From NCBI RefSeq assembly GCF_050947875.1, contig NW_027460291.1, positions 23,333,368-23,397,367 on the forward strand: DNA of 64,000 bases, read 5' to 3'. How positions within the stretch are numbered: the first letter of the stretch is position 1; every line of letters begins with the position of its first letter. The position numbers and the translations under genes are program-made. The notes beneath the pieces were generated by a model. It ran no database searches. It saw only the letters and a program-made list of their open reading frames with translations, and was not told the DNA's origin. Source of the DNA: Dermacentor variabilis. Lineage: Eukaryota; Arthropoda; Arachnida; Ixodida; Ixodidae. Positions 22,911-35,206 of this stretch are shown here, piece by piece.

Positions 22911-23780
22911 CTTCATCGTCAGATTCCGTGGCCTTTGCTCATACGTAGCTCTCATTCCGGTTGGGTATTGAAATGTAGGTGTAGTTTTGATGCGAGCAAC
23001 AGCATAAAACAAAAAAAATTCCTATGCGTGTGACATGACGGTAAGGTTAACATAGCAATGGGTTTGGTATTTGTTAGTAGATATCAGTGCCGCGTCTTTC
23101 GACCCCTCTATCTGTAAATCCGTAGGCTATAATGTCATACCACAGAGCTACTACAAGAGCATTTCTTAGACAACTATGCGTTGTACCAACACTGGATGGT
23201 TATACAAATATTTATGAAAGTATTCGTTTCTGTTGTTTCACTATTTACTTCACATTGGTTTCAGTGTTAGCCTATAATATTTGTTTTCAGTTGATAGCAA
23301 GCTCTCACTATGTATAAGTTTAGTTTTAAAATAGTACTGTTTCCACGCCCCCACTTCACCCCACACATCAATATCTACAAGGATATATCCTTTGAAGTTG
23401 GAAACTGTGAAAGAAATTGCATGAATGGTCTTTTGGTGGTTGCGGAACACATTTATAATATTAGCTTAGACATCCATTACAGGACTAAAAGCTCCTCCAA
23501 TGAGCTCCAATGACCTTGTGCTACACAAGCTGTAGCGACCCTATCCTTGCTCTCCCAATCCTCGCAGACTTCAAAATAATGTCGGCCTACCTGCATTCCT
23601 GCTGCCCGTCGCTGCATTTACCATTTCTCTGCACCCATGGCACGACGCTAAGGAACCATCAACAATCGGCTTCCCACATTACATGCCCTACCTTCCATTG
23701 CATCTATACATGTAGTTGTAGCCATATATACATTTCATGGATGCACTAATTAACAGTTTACGTATTAACTGACTAGTTTT
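22911..23780. other. Non-coding stretch
   Basis: Nothing recognised; open frames are short and lack coding character. Confidence 0.45.
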
Positions 23781-23785
23781 GAAGG

Positions 23786-24186
23786 TCAGTGTCTTGGTGG
23801 GGTGCTGCTCCTGTGAGGTACGGCTGCTTCGGAAGTGTCCTCAGCTGATATGTTTTCGGGTGATGTAGGGTCACAATCAGTAAAGAGTGAAGGCAGAAGA
23901 AAAGAGCAATATGTAGCCATTGTCAGCCGCTGATCTACGTGCTTCATGTTCCATCGCAGATATATAATCTTTGCTCTACCTTTAGTTATGCCATGTGCTC
24001 TTCCCTGGTATAACTCAAACGAACATGACAAGCTGTGGAGTGCATGCAATCGTTCTATTGAGTGTTGCTTATTTTTAAGTAAAGCTACTCACAGATGCTG
24101 TCGTAAATTCCCAGAAGCAATCCTTCAAAATCCATTTCGATGTTGTCGACATTCTCTCCTATGTTGCTTCTTGTGCTGATTTCGGC
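23786..24186 (-). CDS. Possible last two exons of an unidentified gene
   Basis: On the minus strand a 97-99 bp block near 24186-24089 begins after TTTGTCAG and ends at a strong donor (ATCT followed by GTGAGTAGC). It is open throughout and reads NVDNIEMDFEGLLLGIYDSI. A second block after an acceptor-like ACATATCAG (about 23831) is in compatible phase and reads EDTSEAAVPHRSSTPPRH before a stop at 23786. The acidic first exon looks coding. No domain was recognised, upstream exons were not established, and the reading could be chance. Confidence 0.25.
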
Positions 24187-24189
24187 TGA

Positions 24190-25077
24190 CAAATGACATG
24201 ATACTGCTTAGCCAAACATTCATTCACCTACTCCAGCAAAGGTTTTCCGAACAATCCTGTTGCTTTCCAGTGGCGAATTCCGTACACAAAAATTCATAAT
24301 GCACACTTCAATTGTTCCTTTTTGCCATTTCACGCAACATACAACAATTTTATTATAACGCTACGGCACTGGATAGAGAAGCAAGTTCGAGTACATTATC
24401 AGAGCTTAGGCGTGCATTTATAAGGCACGCATGCAGATGAGTTGACAACGAAGGTGCGTACCTTGCAATTTCCACTGTGCCTTCAAAGAACATGAGGGAC
24501 CAAAAATATGGCCAGCTGATCTCTTTTGCAATGCTCACAGCAGAGACATTCGGTGAGCCCACTTTTCATTATGCTTTTTTGTAAAAGTGCCTCTTACACC
24601 CTTCAAACGGGCCTGCGCAGTTGAGCCTGAAAGGAACGAATGCTGCTAAAAGCCCAACTGCGAGAATGAAAATCCGTGCTGTCTCATAGCAGCGGCATCC
24701 CTCACTATTCATAGCACTTGCTGTTGTGTATGTCATATATGCTGAGTGGTTCCGATGACCAGGTTGATCAATGCAATTTACAAACAATAGACTGTAAACT
24801 CACGCGTACAGTACCTCCAAAGCCTAAAAGCTCGCACGCCTTCCCCGCGCGCGCACACAACCGCACTGGCCGTCTCTCCTTGCTCGATCTTTAGACACTG
24901 GCCTCAGCGGACATGCGCGTTTGGGAATCATGATCACTCGGGGCGGGTTTCTCAATAATTTTCGGACAGCAAATGCCTCACATTCGTCACGGCCCCTCCG
25001 CTCAAATCGGATGCATTGCTCACGGGTCGGACTGCGCCGAGCGACACCCCAGTTCCCGAATTTCCATCATCGATCGT
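24190..25077. other. Unassigned stretch
   Basis: A minus-strand piece around 24560-24475 (SIAKEISWPYFWSLMFFEG) ends at a donor-like AAGGTACGC and might be another exon of the gene suggested at 23786-24186, but its upstream border is unclear. Otherwise nothing recognised. Confidence 0.25.
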
Positions 25078-25525
25078 TAAAGGGACCCTGAAACGATTTT
25101 TACGCTGTTGTACAAACGTACCGAGTCGTTAGAGTAGGTCCTTCTTGTCATTAATTGACGCATCTAAGTGCTCCGAGTAATGCCTGTAATTTAGTATAAG
25201 GTTTTCAATATGTACATCGCTGCCTATCGCAGCACACTGCTCGGCTGAATTTTAACCCGCACCTACCCATTGGACGTAATTTCCTGTAATGAGGTTGGTA
25301 GGGCCTGCTATCCGATTGGCTGCCCAGGGCGCGTCATCAATAATTTTTCCAACTTCGTGGTGAGCAAATGTTGCTCGTAATAGTTGGAATGTTAATTAAT
25401 TTGTTCCTACAAAGAGAAAGGAACAGAAAGAGAATGCACAAGAACAATTTCTCACTACACTTAAGAACTTCCGGCACACAGCAAGCGTCGTCTGCTTGTG
25501 TTACTACGTCCTCCATTTTGAAGAG
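25078..25525. mobile_element. TIR-type repeat, left end and body
   Basis: Starts GTTAAAGGGACCCTGAAACG, a terminus shared with the arms of the fold-back at 22312-22325 (GGGACCCTGAAACAG) and related to the ends at 5364 and 18866. It runs into the LINE 3' tail near 25530, so its right end is missing or was never present. No coding sequence. Confidence 0.4.
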
Positions 25526-25529
25526 AGCT

Positions 25530-28500
25530 CTGCTGCTTCTTCACTTTACTTCACTTTATTACCTTAAGAGGAAGCTTTAGCTCGAGTGCCCCTATCTAAA
25601 TACATGTAAAAGGAGAATTCGTTTTTCTCGGCAACCATCACACCGAATTTGACGAGGTTTGTTGCATTTACAAGAAAAACTCAAAATCTAGTGACTGTTG
25701 GTTTCGAATTTTTGAGTTAGATTGTCAATGTTTTACTAAAAATTGGCAAAAATCGAAAATTTTCAAAAAACGGAACTATCAAGTTTACAACTCTGTAACT
25801 TAACCACTAAATATGATAATACAATTCTGTGAATTGCACCTAATAGTACATCTAAAGCGGACAAAATTGATATGTTACACATAAATATAAAAAAATTTAA
25901 TCATAGGGAAATACAACTTTTGCAGAACCGTTGTAACCAACGTAACAAATTCACGTAAGATGTAAAATGACATATTGAATTTGTCCGCTTTGAATGATCT
26001 AATGAATGCCGTTTACAGAACGGCGATATTAGTTCTTGATGCAGAGCTATGAATTTGTAAACTTCGTGGTTCTATTTTTTTCAAACGGTCAAATATTTGA
26101 AAATCGTTTTAAGAAAATTCAAGCCCTAAATCGAAATTCCGCTTCCAACAGTCACTAGAATTTAGCTTTCTCTTTCAAATGCGACAAATTTCATCAAAAT
26201 GGGTCCAGGGGTTATCTCATAAAAACGTTTTTGCGTTTTACATGTATTTGAATAGGCCGCGTCGGAGTTGGGCCCGAGCTAAAGCTTCCTCTTAAAAACC
26301 TCATTGGAGGGGTATTACATAAGGGGTGGTTAATAAAATAAACATTAGAAAGAGGTGTTCATTTTGAGATATGGGTGACAACAGCTTCGGGTGAAGGCAG
26401 ATGGGCTTGTGATGGGTGGGATGGCGTGTGGAAGGCCGTTCCAGTCCCTTGATGCTCGAATAAAAAATGATGCTTGAAGAGTAGTGGTCCGGGCACGTGC
26501 GCGTGCAACTTGAAGTGGATGACCGGTGCGACGAGATATGTATGAAGGGGACGTGATGTACGGTGGGTGATTTAGGGCGCTGAAAAAAAAATTATTAGAA
26601 GAGAGAGAGGGTGGCAACCTGTCGACGGAAAGAAAGCGTTTCCAAGCCAGATTCCGCTCTTATCGATGAAATGCTGATATCGTGCAAATGTGAAGATTGA
26701 ATAAATCTAGTAGCACGATTTTGCACAGCCTCGAGTGCATTTATGATATAAATCTGATGCGGTTTCCAGATGGGAGATATATACTCAAGTTTCGATCTTA
26801 CAAATGATTTATAGGCCAACGCTTTTACTTGTTGTGGGGTATGACGCAGATGTCGCCTAAGAACTGCCAGTGATCTATCAGCAGCTGAGATGATGTTAGT
26901 AGTGTGCAAGCGCCAGGACAGATCACAAGATAGGGTGACAGCGATGCATTTGAATGATTGGACTGATTCTATTGGAACATCAGCAATGGAATAGGTAAAT
27001 GTGAGGGGGTTACGGCAGCGAGTGAAAGACACGAATTTACATTTGTTAGGATGTAGGTTCATTAGCCAGCGATTACACCATTCTTGTACATTATTGAGAT
27101 CGGTCTGGATGAATGTGTGGTCAGATCTGTTGGTAACATTACGGTAGATTACACAATCATCTGCAAACATACGAATGTTACATGACACATGCGTTGGTAG
27201 ATCGTTAATGTAAATTTTAAAAAGAGGCGGTCCCAAGACGGATCCCTGGGGGACGCCGGATGTTATGGGGAGTCTGCCAGAATAATGGTTATTAAGAAGA
27301 ACAAACTGAGAGCGGTTAGTCAAGAATGCTTCTATCCACTTTAGTACGTCGGGGTATAAATTTAACTGAGACAATTTTAGCAGCAAACGTTTATGAGGAA
27401 CTGTGTCAAATGCTTCTCAAATGTGACATGCACGTCGTGAAGGGACATTGCCAACTGCGTTTCGCAAGAATAGCCTTTTCGAAATCCGTGCTGACAAAGG
27501 TGAAAAAACAGATTGAGTCTAAAAAGTTAATGATATGCGAGTATATGATGTGTTCCATGATTTTGCAGGGGACACTAGTTAATAATATAGGACGATAATT
27601 TAATGGGGTGTCTCTGTTGCCTGATTTGAAGACTGCAACGACCTTGGCCACTTTCCAGTCGGATGGTAAGATGCCTGTAGAGAGTGACTGCGAAAACAAC
27701 AAAGTTAGGTACGCAGCAGATACATGGTTAATATTTTTAAGTATGGAATTAATATCATCTACACCTGCTGACAATGAAAGCTTGATCTTATCAATGATCA
27801 ACGTGGTTCCGTCTGCCGAGAATATAATTGGCGACATACGCGCAGTTATGTTAGTAGATGTGGGAAGATCTGGAGTTGAAGTCTCGTTAGTAAATACAGA
27901 GAAAAAGGCTGCGTTAAAAATGTCAGCACACTCACTGTCACTGACCACTTCACCATGTGCATTTAACATGCTGATCATGCGCGCTTCCTGCGGGTATATT
28001 ATTTGCCAGAATTGACGAGGGCTGTTCGTAAGCATTTTAGGCAGGTCATCATGGAAAAAGGAGAATTTAGCATTCCATATAGCCCTCAGATAATCGTCTT
28101 CAGCCACAAAATATTTCCCCCAAGCAGAGGGGTGTCCGGTTAGTTTGGCTGAGCGGAAGAGACGTTCCTTTTGGTTTTCAAGTCGCTTAAGCGTTTTAGT
28201 GAACCATGGCTTGTTTCGGTTTCCGCGGAACGTTATTCTCGGCATGAACTTATCAACGAGATCACCTAGCTTGTTGTTAAATACTGACCAGTTTCCATTA
28301 TTTGAGCGCGTAGAACATAGCCTCACGAACGTAGGAAGAAATGTGCTCAGATCACTATTAATTGCATCATAATTACCTTTATTGTAAAGGCGGATTGTTT
28401 TGCTGACTAAATGGCGTTTTACGGGTTGAAACGAAAATGTAGCGTGAATTACTTTGTGGTCGCTGACTTCAGGTAGATATGCCATTGATGATAAGCTTTC

Positions 28501-29020
28501 CGGATTACTGGTTAGGATGAGATCTAAGATGCTAGAAGTGCTCAGTGCAACGCGTGTAGCTTTTGATACATGTTGGGTTAAATTGAAATCAAGGCAGAAA
28601 TCCACAAGATCTCTGGCAGACTCACGGCCCATAGTTATGAGGACGTCATTGCTTCAGCCTATTTGAGCAAAATTAAAATCACCAAAAAGGAGGACTTCTG
28701 CCTGCGGGTGTTCATTACTAAGGTCCCTCAAACTGTTATTAAGTTTAAATCTGAAATCTGAAATGTTATTCGGAGGCCCGTAGCAAACACCTAGAATGAT
28801 AGTGTGGGGGGAAGCAGGAATAATTAGCCATGGTACTTCAAGATCAGAAGTAATGTTTTTGCTACGGAGCACGATAACTGCTGGTGCACAACAATCAGTA
28901 CACCGCCCCCCCCCCGCATGCATTTGCGATCCTTTCGATAGACATGAAATTCCGGTAGGTCGGCTAGTACTTCTGTATCTGTTATATCTTCTGTTAGCCA
29001 GGTTTCGGTTATCACCATTA
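25530..29020 (-). mobile_element. CR1-like LINE, 5' truncated, with nested fold-back
   Basis: Minus-strand ORF2 remains in five frame segments. 29018-28654 is the endonuclease part (RGGGGVLIVVHQQ; ILGVCYGPPNN; LLFGDFN). 28632-27406 is the linker and RT start with SNPESLSSMAYLPEVSDHKVI, NKPWFTKTLKRL and WKVAKVVAVFKSG. 27386-26595 carries the RT core: ITSGVPQGSVLGPPLFKIYIND, then the catalytic MFADDCVIY and NKCKFVSFTR. 26617-26345 is the C-terminal RDWNGLP block. The 3' tail ends in a CR1-style TTAAGGTAATAAAG, now split by the TTAA element. ORF1 is absent. Breaks make it inactive. Confidence 0.9.
25564..26295. mobile_element. Near-perfectly palindromic TTAA element
   Basis: Both ends are TTAA followed inward by AGAGGAAGCTTTAGCTCG. 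Inverted similarity continues through almost the whole 724 bp, including paired blocks such as TACATGTAAAA, TTGTTGCATTT/TTGTCGCATTT, CTAGTGACTGTTGG, AAGTTTACAA and CAAAGCGGACAAA-like core, giving arms of about 360 bp. It sits in the LINE tail so that removing it leaves a single TTAA. TTAA target choice is typical of piggyBac-type transposons, but the termini are not the usual piggyBac CCC and no transposase is present. Confidence 0.85.
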
Positions 29021-29109
29021 TATTACTGTTGGATGATAAAACAAGGTTGCAAAAATTGTCACGTTTTGGAAGAAAACTGCAGCGTTGGTGAAAAATACAG
29101 ACAATGATA

Positions 29110-31407
29110 TGTTAGCTTTGGGCTTAACAGTGCGACAGACATTTATACGACGGGGAAATTGCTATAGTATTTCTTTGACAGACTGCGTTTGCCAGTCTCG
29201 CCTATTAACTGAAATATTCATTCATAATCGCGTCATCACTTCTAATCCTCAATCCCCTTGGTACAACTCTTGTATAAAGCGCCTATCTAACAGAAAGAAA
29301 CGTCTCTATCACTTAGGTAAATCATCTGCAAGTAAAACGACTTGGGAAACCTATAACGCTACCAATCATGCGTACTTAACTGCACTAAAAATGCTAAAAA
29401 CAATTAGTTCTCCCATACATTACCTGACAAGCTTACGCCAGATATCCGAAAGTTTTGGCGTGGCATTAACCCGTCTTCTGATAGCTCCATCACCTTGAAA
29501 GACGAGTCAGGTGAAATTATTCCAAGTGAAGCTTGCGCAAACATTCTCAGTGAATCATTTGCAAATAATTTTTCCGCTTCATTGAACATTGATCCACCAC
29601 AAACAGAACACTACAACTATCTGGTTATGCAACCCATAGCTCTTGACTTTGCTGGTATTGCTAGGCTGATTGATGATTTGCCTTTAAACTTAGCTCCCAG
29701 TTATGTTACTATTAATAGTAAATTTTTAAACAGCACCAACACATACAGTTCTGTAATACTTGCAAATATTTTCCAGTAATCAATAAACACTTGTACTCTG
29801 CCTACTCAATGGAAAATATGGAAGGTGGTTCCATTGCATAAGTCTGGTAACAAAAGCTCACCCCTGAATAACCCCCCGATTTCGCGTACCAGCACCTGTT
29901 GCAAACTTCTTGAACATCTTATAGTTACAAATCTCGTTAACTTTCTTGACTCGAACTCATTTTTCACCTGAGCTCAACATGGTTTTCGCAAAACATTCTC
30001 ATGTGAAACCCAACTAATATCTTTCACTCATAGAATACACTGTTCGTGCCTCCACATCGTGCCTCTGTGTATTTTTAGACTTTAGCAAAGCATTTGACAA
30101 GGTTTGCCACAAACTGCTGCTATTCAAGCTGAGTCTTTTAAACCTTGACAGTAACCTGCTGAAATAGATTGAGTGTTTTCTTACTAACCGTTGTCAATTT
30201 GTTACTGCGAATAATTATGATTCATCATTGACTGAGGTTCATTCCGGTGTGCCTCAGGGATCAGTACTAGGGCCCCTACTGTTCCTGATATATATTAATG
30301 ACCTACCTTCTTCATTGACATGTCACATTCACTTCTTTGCTGACGATTGCATGATATATCGTGAAATAATTACTAACGACGACACTAATGCTCTTCAGTC
30401 TGACTTGGACTATGTGATTAATTGCTGTAACACTTGGCTAATGGAACTTAATATTATTAAGTGTAAAGTTATACGCGTGCAGATGAACACTAGTACTCTT
30501 CCTACTAGCTATCTAGATAAAATTCCTCTAGAACACATGAACTCGTACAAATACTTAGGAGTTCATATAACAACAAAACTAACTTAGAAGCTTCACACTG
30601 AGTACATAAGTAAATCTAATAGCATGCTCGGTTACTTACGCCACAAGTTTTCCAAAGCACCGCCGTCCTTAACATTCTTACCTTGCCAGTCATTAGTGCG
30701 TCCTAAATTAGAATACGCTGCAGCTGTGTGGGAGCCCTGCCATGAAAAAGCTTATTTCTTCATTCGAGATTTTCCAAAATAATTCAGTCCGATTCATATT
30801 TTCACATTATAACGGTGCCGCTAGCGTAACATCAATAAAGGACAATCTATCTCTTCTATCACTTGCATCTCGCAGAACAATAGCACGTTTGACACTGTTT
30901 CACAAATTTTATTACCATTCCTCCCTTCAGAGTAACTTCATTTCTCAACCTCATTACCTATCGAGCCGCATCGATCATCGCCATAAGGTCGGACTTCAAG
31001 CAGTCAACACTAACACTTTCAGTTAATCTTTTTTTGCCCAGGTCATAACGGCAGTGGAACCACCTTCGCTGTGAATTTCTCGACAACAAACTCCTTCGTA
31101 AGGCATTAGCTAACATTGCATAATTAGGCGTTAACATGTTATTTCATTTACTTGCCGTACTTACAAGCGACTAAGGAAGACACTGATTAACATTGTACTA
31201 ACAGGAATTATCCAGATGCTATTTTGTTTCCATTCTCTTGTACTTACAAAACATTAGGCAATTAATTACATAGTATTGTATAATAAGGAATTACTAACAC
31301 GCTACATTGTTTATTTTCTGGATTTCATTGTTATGCTTCCCGTTTTCCCTTTCCCCTCTGTAATGCCTTCGGGCCTTGAAGGTACCATGAATAAATAAAA
31401 ATAAATA
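29110..31407 (+). mobile_element. CR1-like LINE, second copy, opposite strand
   Basis: Starts within the pre-RT linker (QSPWYNSCIKRLSNRKKRLYHL at about 29250), continues with LDFAGIARLIDDLPLN, then an RT region broken by stops between 29780 and 30227, then VPQGSVLGPLLFLIYINDLPSS with catalytic FFADDCMIY at about 30330, NTWLMELNIIKCK and a C-terminal block (FEIFQNNSVRFIF). The 3' end has TTCGGGCCTTGAAGGTACC and an (AATAAAT)n-like tail at about 31385-31407. Diverged from the neighbouring minus-strand copy, so it is a separate insertion rather than an inverted half of one event. Confidence 0.9.
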
Positions 31408-31499
31408 TTTGGATTTCCTAGTAATGAGGACAATGTACAGGGATGGACAGTCGCTACAAGGGCTCCCCCTCCTAGAATGCCGGAGGTTAGGTGTGAATG

Positions 31500-32752
31500 G
31501 CGGAAGGAATGAACTGTTAATCTTCAAGATATGCTGGTTTCACGTGATCGCACGACACTGTCTCTTCTCGACCACGTACGTCAATCTTCAAGGTTTTCTC
31601 TGAACGCGAAATCTCACGAAATGCGCCTTCACAGGAAGGAGTCCATGGTGGCTTGATAGAGTCGCGCTGCAGGAAGATGTCCATTGTCGGAAAGCTAAAC
31701 ACAGGCTGCCCGCAGGCCATGCGTGTGGGTGTAGGTCGTAGCTGGTCGAGCCAGGAATGTAAGCATAAGTCCTGTGCGGCCGCTCGGGGAGTGCCTTGCT
31801 GGGTGCCGTAAAACTGACCTGGAACGCGGATTGCTGATCTATAGAGCTCCTCTGCTGCGCTGACTCCAATGTCATCCTTGAATGTTGTTCGTAGCCCCAG
31901 TAGTACTTGGGGTAGCCTTTCCACCCAGTAATGTCTATCGAGCATGGCAGTCAATGACACCTTCCGTTGTCGGTGGAGACACTCCACCATGCCGTTGCTA
32001 TTTGAGTGCTAAGCTGTGGCGCTATGAAGGCACGGGCCGAGCAGTCTCACCAGGTCAGAAAAAAGCGCACTTTGAAATCGTCGGCCTTCGTCAGTAGTTA
32101 TTCACAAACGACAACCGTACCACGACACCCACGGAGCGAAAATTCTTCCGCCACAGTTTCGGCCGTGATGTCTTGTAGAGGTGTCGCCTCCGGACACCAT
32201 GAGTACCGGTCGACGCACGTGAGGAAGTACCTGAAAACTTGGCAGGGTGGGAGAGGCCCCTGCAAGTCTCAATGCACGTGATCGAAATGGCTTTCTGGTG
32301 GTCGAAACGGCTGCACCACTCAACGCGTGTGCCGGGTCACTTTAACGGCTTGACTGACTTAGCAGTTTGTTGCCAAGCTTCGAACACCTTTTTTGATCCC
32401 TGGCCAGACGAAACGGTCTGTGATAAGCCTCTGTGTCCCTGTGATGACGGGATGGCTTAGCCAGTGCAGTGAATCGAATATTGGCCGCCGAAACTGAGGG
32501 GGCACGAACGGGCGAGGAGCTGCCCTCGCAAGCGGCACCTTCGCAAGCTGTACCGATGAGCGTTGTTGCCACAATTGACACAGTTCGGGGTCGCTTTGCT
32601 GGGCGGAGGCAAGAGCTTGGAAATCCACAGGGCCAGCAGACACAGCGCCCATGCACGACTGTGCGTCAGCTTCATGATTTTCGGTCCCAGAAATATGACG
32701 AATGTCCGTAGAAAATTCAGATATAAAGTTGCCGAAGCTCACTTTCTGAGTA
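31500..32752 (-). pseudogene. Gypsy RNase H end and integrase
   Basis: From 32742: GNFISEFSTDIRHISGTENHEADA (RNase H end, broken here into short quotes), then a degraded HHCC zinc region with HWLSHPVITGTQRL (about 32465-32420), LITDRFVWPGIKK, and the core near 32280-31940 ending RQRKVSLTAMLDRHYWVERLPQVLLG and LRTTFKDDIGVSAAEELY. The 31590-31520 end has a chromodomain-less basic tail (VRGREETVSCDHVKPAYL). Frames change several times, and the core D,D-35-E residues lie in damaged sequence, so activity is not expected. Confidence 0.8.
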
Positions 32753-32762
32753 CGAGGAACTA

Positions 32763-32897
32763 TTTTTGTAAAGCGAAGCTTTCCTTACCTTTTCCTTCGA
32801 ATTTCCCACTGCTGCTGCTGCTGCTGTGCGGCCCACCGCGTCGGTGGGTGGTTCAAAGCGTGTATATGCATAGAGGGAGCATGGCAGAGAATAGAGG
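32763..32897 (-). mobile_element. 135-bp retroposed short element with 10-bp TSD
   Basis: CGAGGAACTA is present at 32753-32762 and again at 32898-32907. Deleting the 135 bp and one repeat restores the gypsy RNase H frame. On the minus strand the insert begins CCTCTATTCTCTGCC, has a GC hairpin (CCCACCGACGCGGTGGG), a CAG run and ends ...TTTACAAAAA, i.e. an A-tail, as in LINE-mobilised short RNAs. No relation to a known SINE was established. Confidence 0.7.
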
Positions 32898-33353
32898 CGA
32901 GGAACTACGTTAGACCTCACCGCTGGATGGATGGATGTTATGAGCGTCCACTTTGTAACGGGGCGATGATTTGTGCAACCAAGCTCTTGCGATTATACTC
33001 CCTAATGTCCTACCTTAGTAAAAAAGAAAAAAAAACACTATAAACTCCCACAACCAAATTGCCTGAACCCCTATTGTGAACTTTGCTTTTGTACGTCTCC
33101 GTTTTTTGTCGTTTCCCTACTTTTCTTCCACCAATGTCCCGATCTATCTCTATTGCGGACATGTTTACTTTCCCCCTGGTCTCGCTGAACCCACGGGCTT
33201 TAAGGAGGCCAGTGGTGCCTAAATCGACGGCTGGGCAGATGTCTTCACGTCCTAATAAAACATGCTCCATCGTTTCGCTAGCTTTAACGCAGCAAGCACA
33301 TGCTTCGTCCTTCTTATATCTGGCTTTAAATTTACGTTTTCTAAGGCATCCTG

Positions 33354-34338
33354 GGGCCCTATAACGTAAAACTATTCCAATAAATTTTTATTACAATTTC
33401 ATGACGTCAAATTTGTATAATCGCCGACGCAAGCATTGGGCGATCACCCGTAGAATTGTCTGGACAGACCAATCAAACACTCTCCTCGTTCATAGGAGGT
33501 CAGTTTTGTTGTCTTGAAGGAGGAACAGCATTGTCCACACTGAGCGGTTTCTCTTATCTAATAGGCTGACAAGAGGCGAAGAGCACGCTCAAGTGGATAG
33601 GGATTCGATGGGGCTGAGCCAGTGCACTGAAAATGGATAACCGGATAAAGAGGGCGCTGCCGGCGTCTGCGATTGGTCCGCTTTCCCTTACTTAGCTTGC
33701 GGTGGCAGGTGGAAAATCAGGGCGGCATGCAACGGTAGCTTAAGAATGACGCTGAAACGGATCCTCAGCAAAGAAGTGTTGGCAGAAAGAGGTCGCAAAC
33801 GTGCTGAAAGTGCTCGAAAACGTTACACAGCCACGAAAAAGTTTTATTATACGCAAATAAACCCTATGCGCTCCGGCAGGTACGAGTATCTAGTGCCTGA
33901 GCGATTGGCGGCAGCCATCTTTTAATCCTTACAGAACTGGGCAGCCTGTGCTTATTCATAAAGAAGTTTAGTTTTGTTCGGCATATTGATGCACCTTTAA
34001 CGCGTACACGTCACTTAGACGCGGTGAGGTTTTGCAGTTTTGTCACATCGCGTGACGGGCAGGTGAAGTGGGTGCAGCCCGAAAACTTTTAACAAATAGC
34101 CGAGGGCTAATGGCGAAAAGGCGTCGAATCAGAAATACCAATTTTTTTTTGCTTGGTCAAATCATGCATAATAAGTCTGTACACGTCATATCAGATGGGG
34201 AGCTATCGCGGTTTTCGTGACGTCGCGTGACAGACCGGTGAAGTGGTGGTGGTGGTCCAAAAAGTTTTTGACCAATCGCGGAGGGCTGAATGCATAATCG
34301 GAATAAGAAAGTTCGCAATAGTTTTACGTTATAGCGCC
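33354..34338. mobile_element. 985-bp TIR element, short copy
   Basis: Left end GGGCCCTATAACGTAAAACT and reverse complement of right end GGCGCTATAACGTAAAACT form TIRs of about 20 bp. CCTG occurs on both sides (33350-33353; 34339-34342), a possible 4-bp duplication. The interior matches 41859-42677 and 47061-47250, including GTCACATCGCGTGACGGGCAGGTGAAGTG. No ORF, so non-autonomous. It interrupts the coding part of the LINE between LLLETTSG and GCLRKRK. Confidence 0.8.
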
Positions 34339-34967
34339 CCTGATGTCGTTTCTAAAAGTAATGAGTTCCCTTTTGAGTTATCATGAATTGTTTGTATCCT
34401 GATTTCATTTTTTCCTCTTAAGTAGGCACACATCACAGGTTTCTTTTCCGTTGCCACCACCCATGAGATTATTTCAGCCTCTTTGACTTTCCGCTTGATG
34501 TCCTTTGTTGCTGTGTTGCTCGCCCTGCAGGCCGCACACTTCCTGGTAAGCTTCCTAGTTCTCTTTCTCCACTGCGAATCAATGTTTTTCCGGTACAGAT
34601 ACCTCAGCACTCTCGCAGCCCATTTACACTCTTCCATATTCCTCAGTCGCTCTGCATAATCAATTTGAGTGTGAGCTTCCCTCACTTCAAAACTAGCCTA
34701 GCCGATATCACCCTGCACAGCTTCATTTGTAGTCTTCCTGTGAGCGTCAATGCGAGGCGAACCACTAACCTTTGGTACCCATTGAGTCCTGATTGTACCA
34801 CTAATTTCAAGCAAACAACCGCACTTCCAAAAGTAAGTCCATCAACGATATTACACTTTTCCGCATACCTGGGAGCCCCTCGTACCTATTGTGTCACCAT
34901 AGTGCTCTGTGCTTCAGTATGGCTGCATTTCTCTTCCCCTTTACTGGTACTGTTGTTTCCGGTGTTT

Positions 34968-34970
<3 letters not shown>

Positions 34971-35023
<53 letters not shown>
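34971..35023. repeat. (TA)n microsatellite, 26 units
   Basis: Uninterrupted TA dinucleotides within a block (about 34690-35390) that separates two parts of the LINE. Confidence 0.95.
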
Positions 35024-35025
<2 letters not shown>

Positions 35026-35206
35026 CCTTCGTTTATCCCTACATGAAGATGGTTATACTCTTTTATCCAAGGCATTTCCTGGCCCTGTATTGCCAGCGTC
35101 TGTTCACTGTTTTTCATTGAATACCATTACACCTGATATTCTAACACTACATTTCAAAACTACATTCTCGAATTAACACGGCAAACTGGGCGAGTTGGTT
35201 GTTGAA

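Noticed and set aside
27326..28666. Plus-strand frames up to 135 codons within the LINE
   Set aside because: Shadows of the minus-strand reverse transcriptase.
34889..35176. 95-codon frame with a Tyr-Ile repeat
   Set aside because: Translation of the (TA)n tract.
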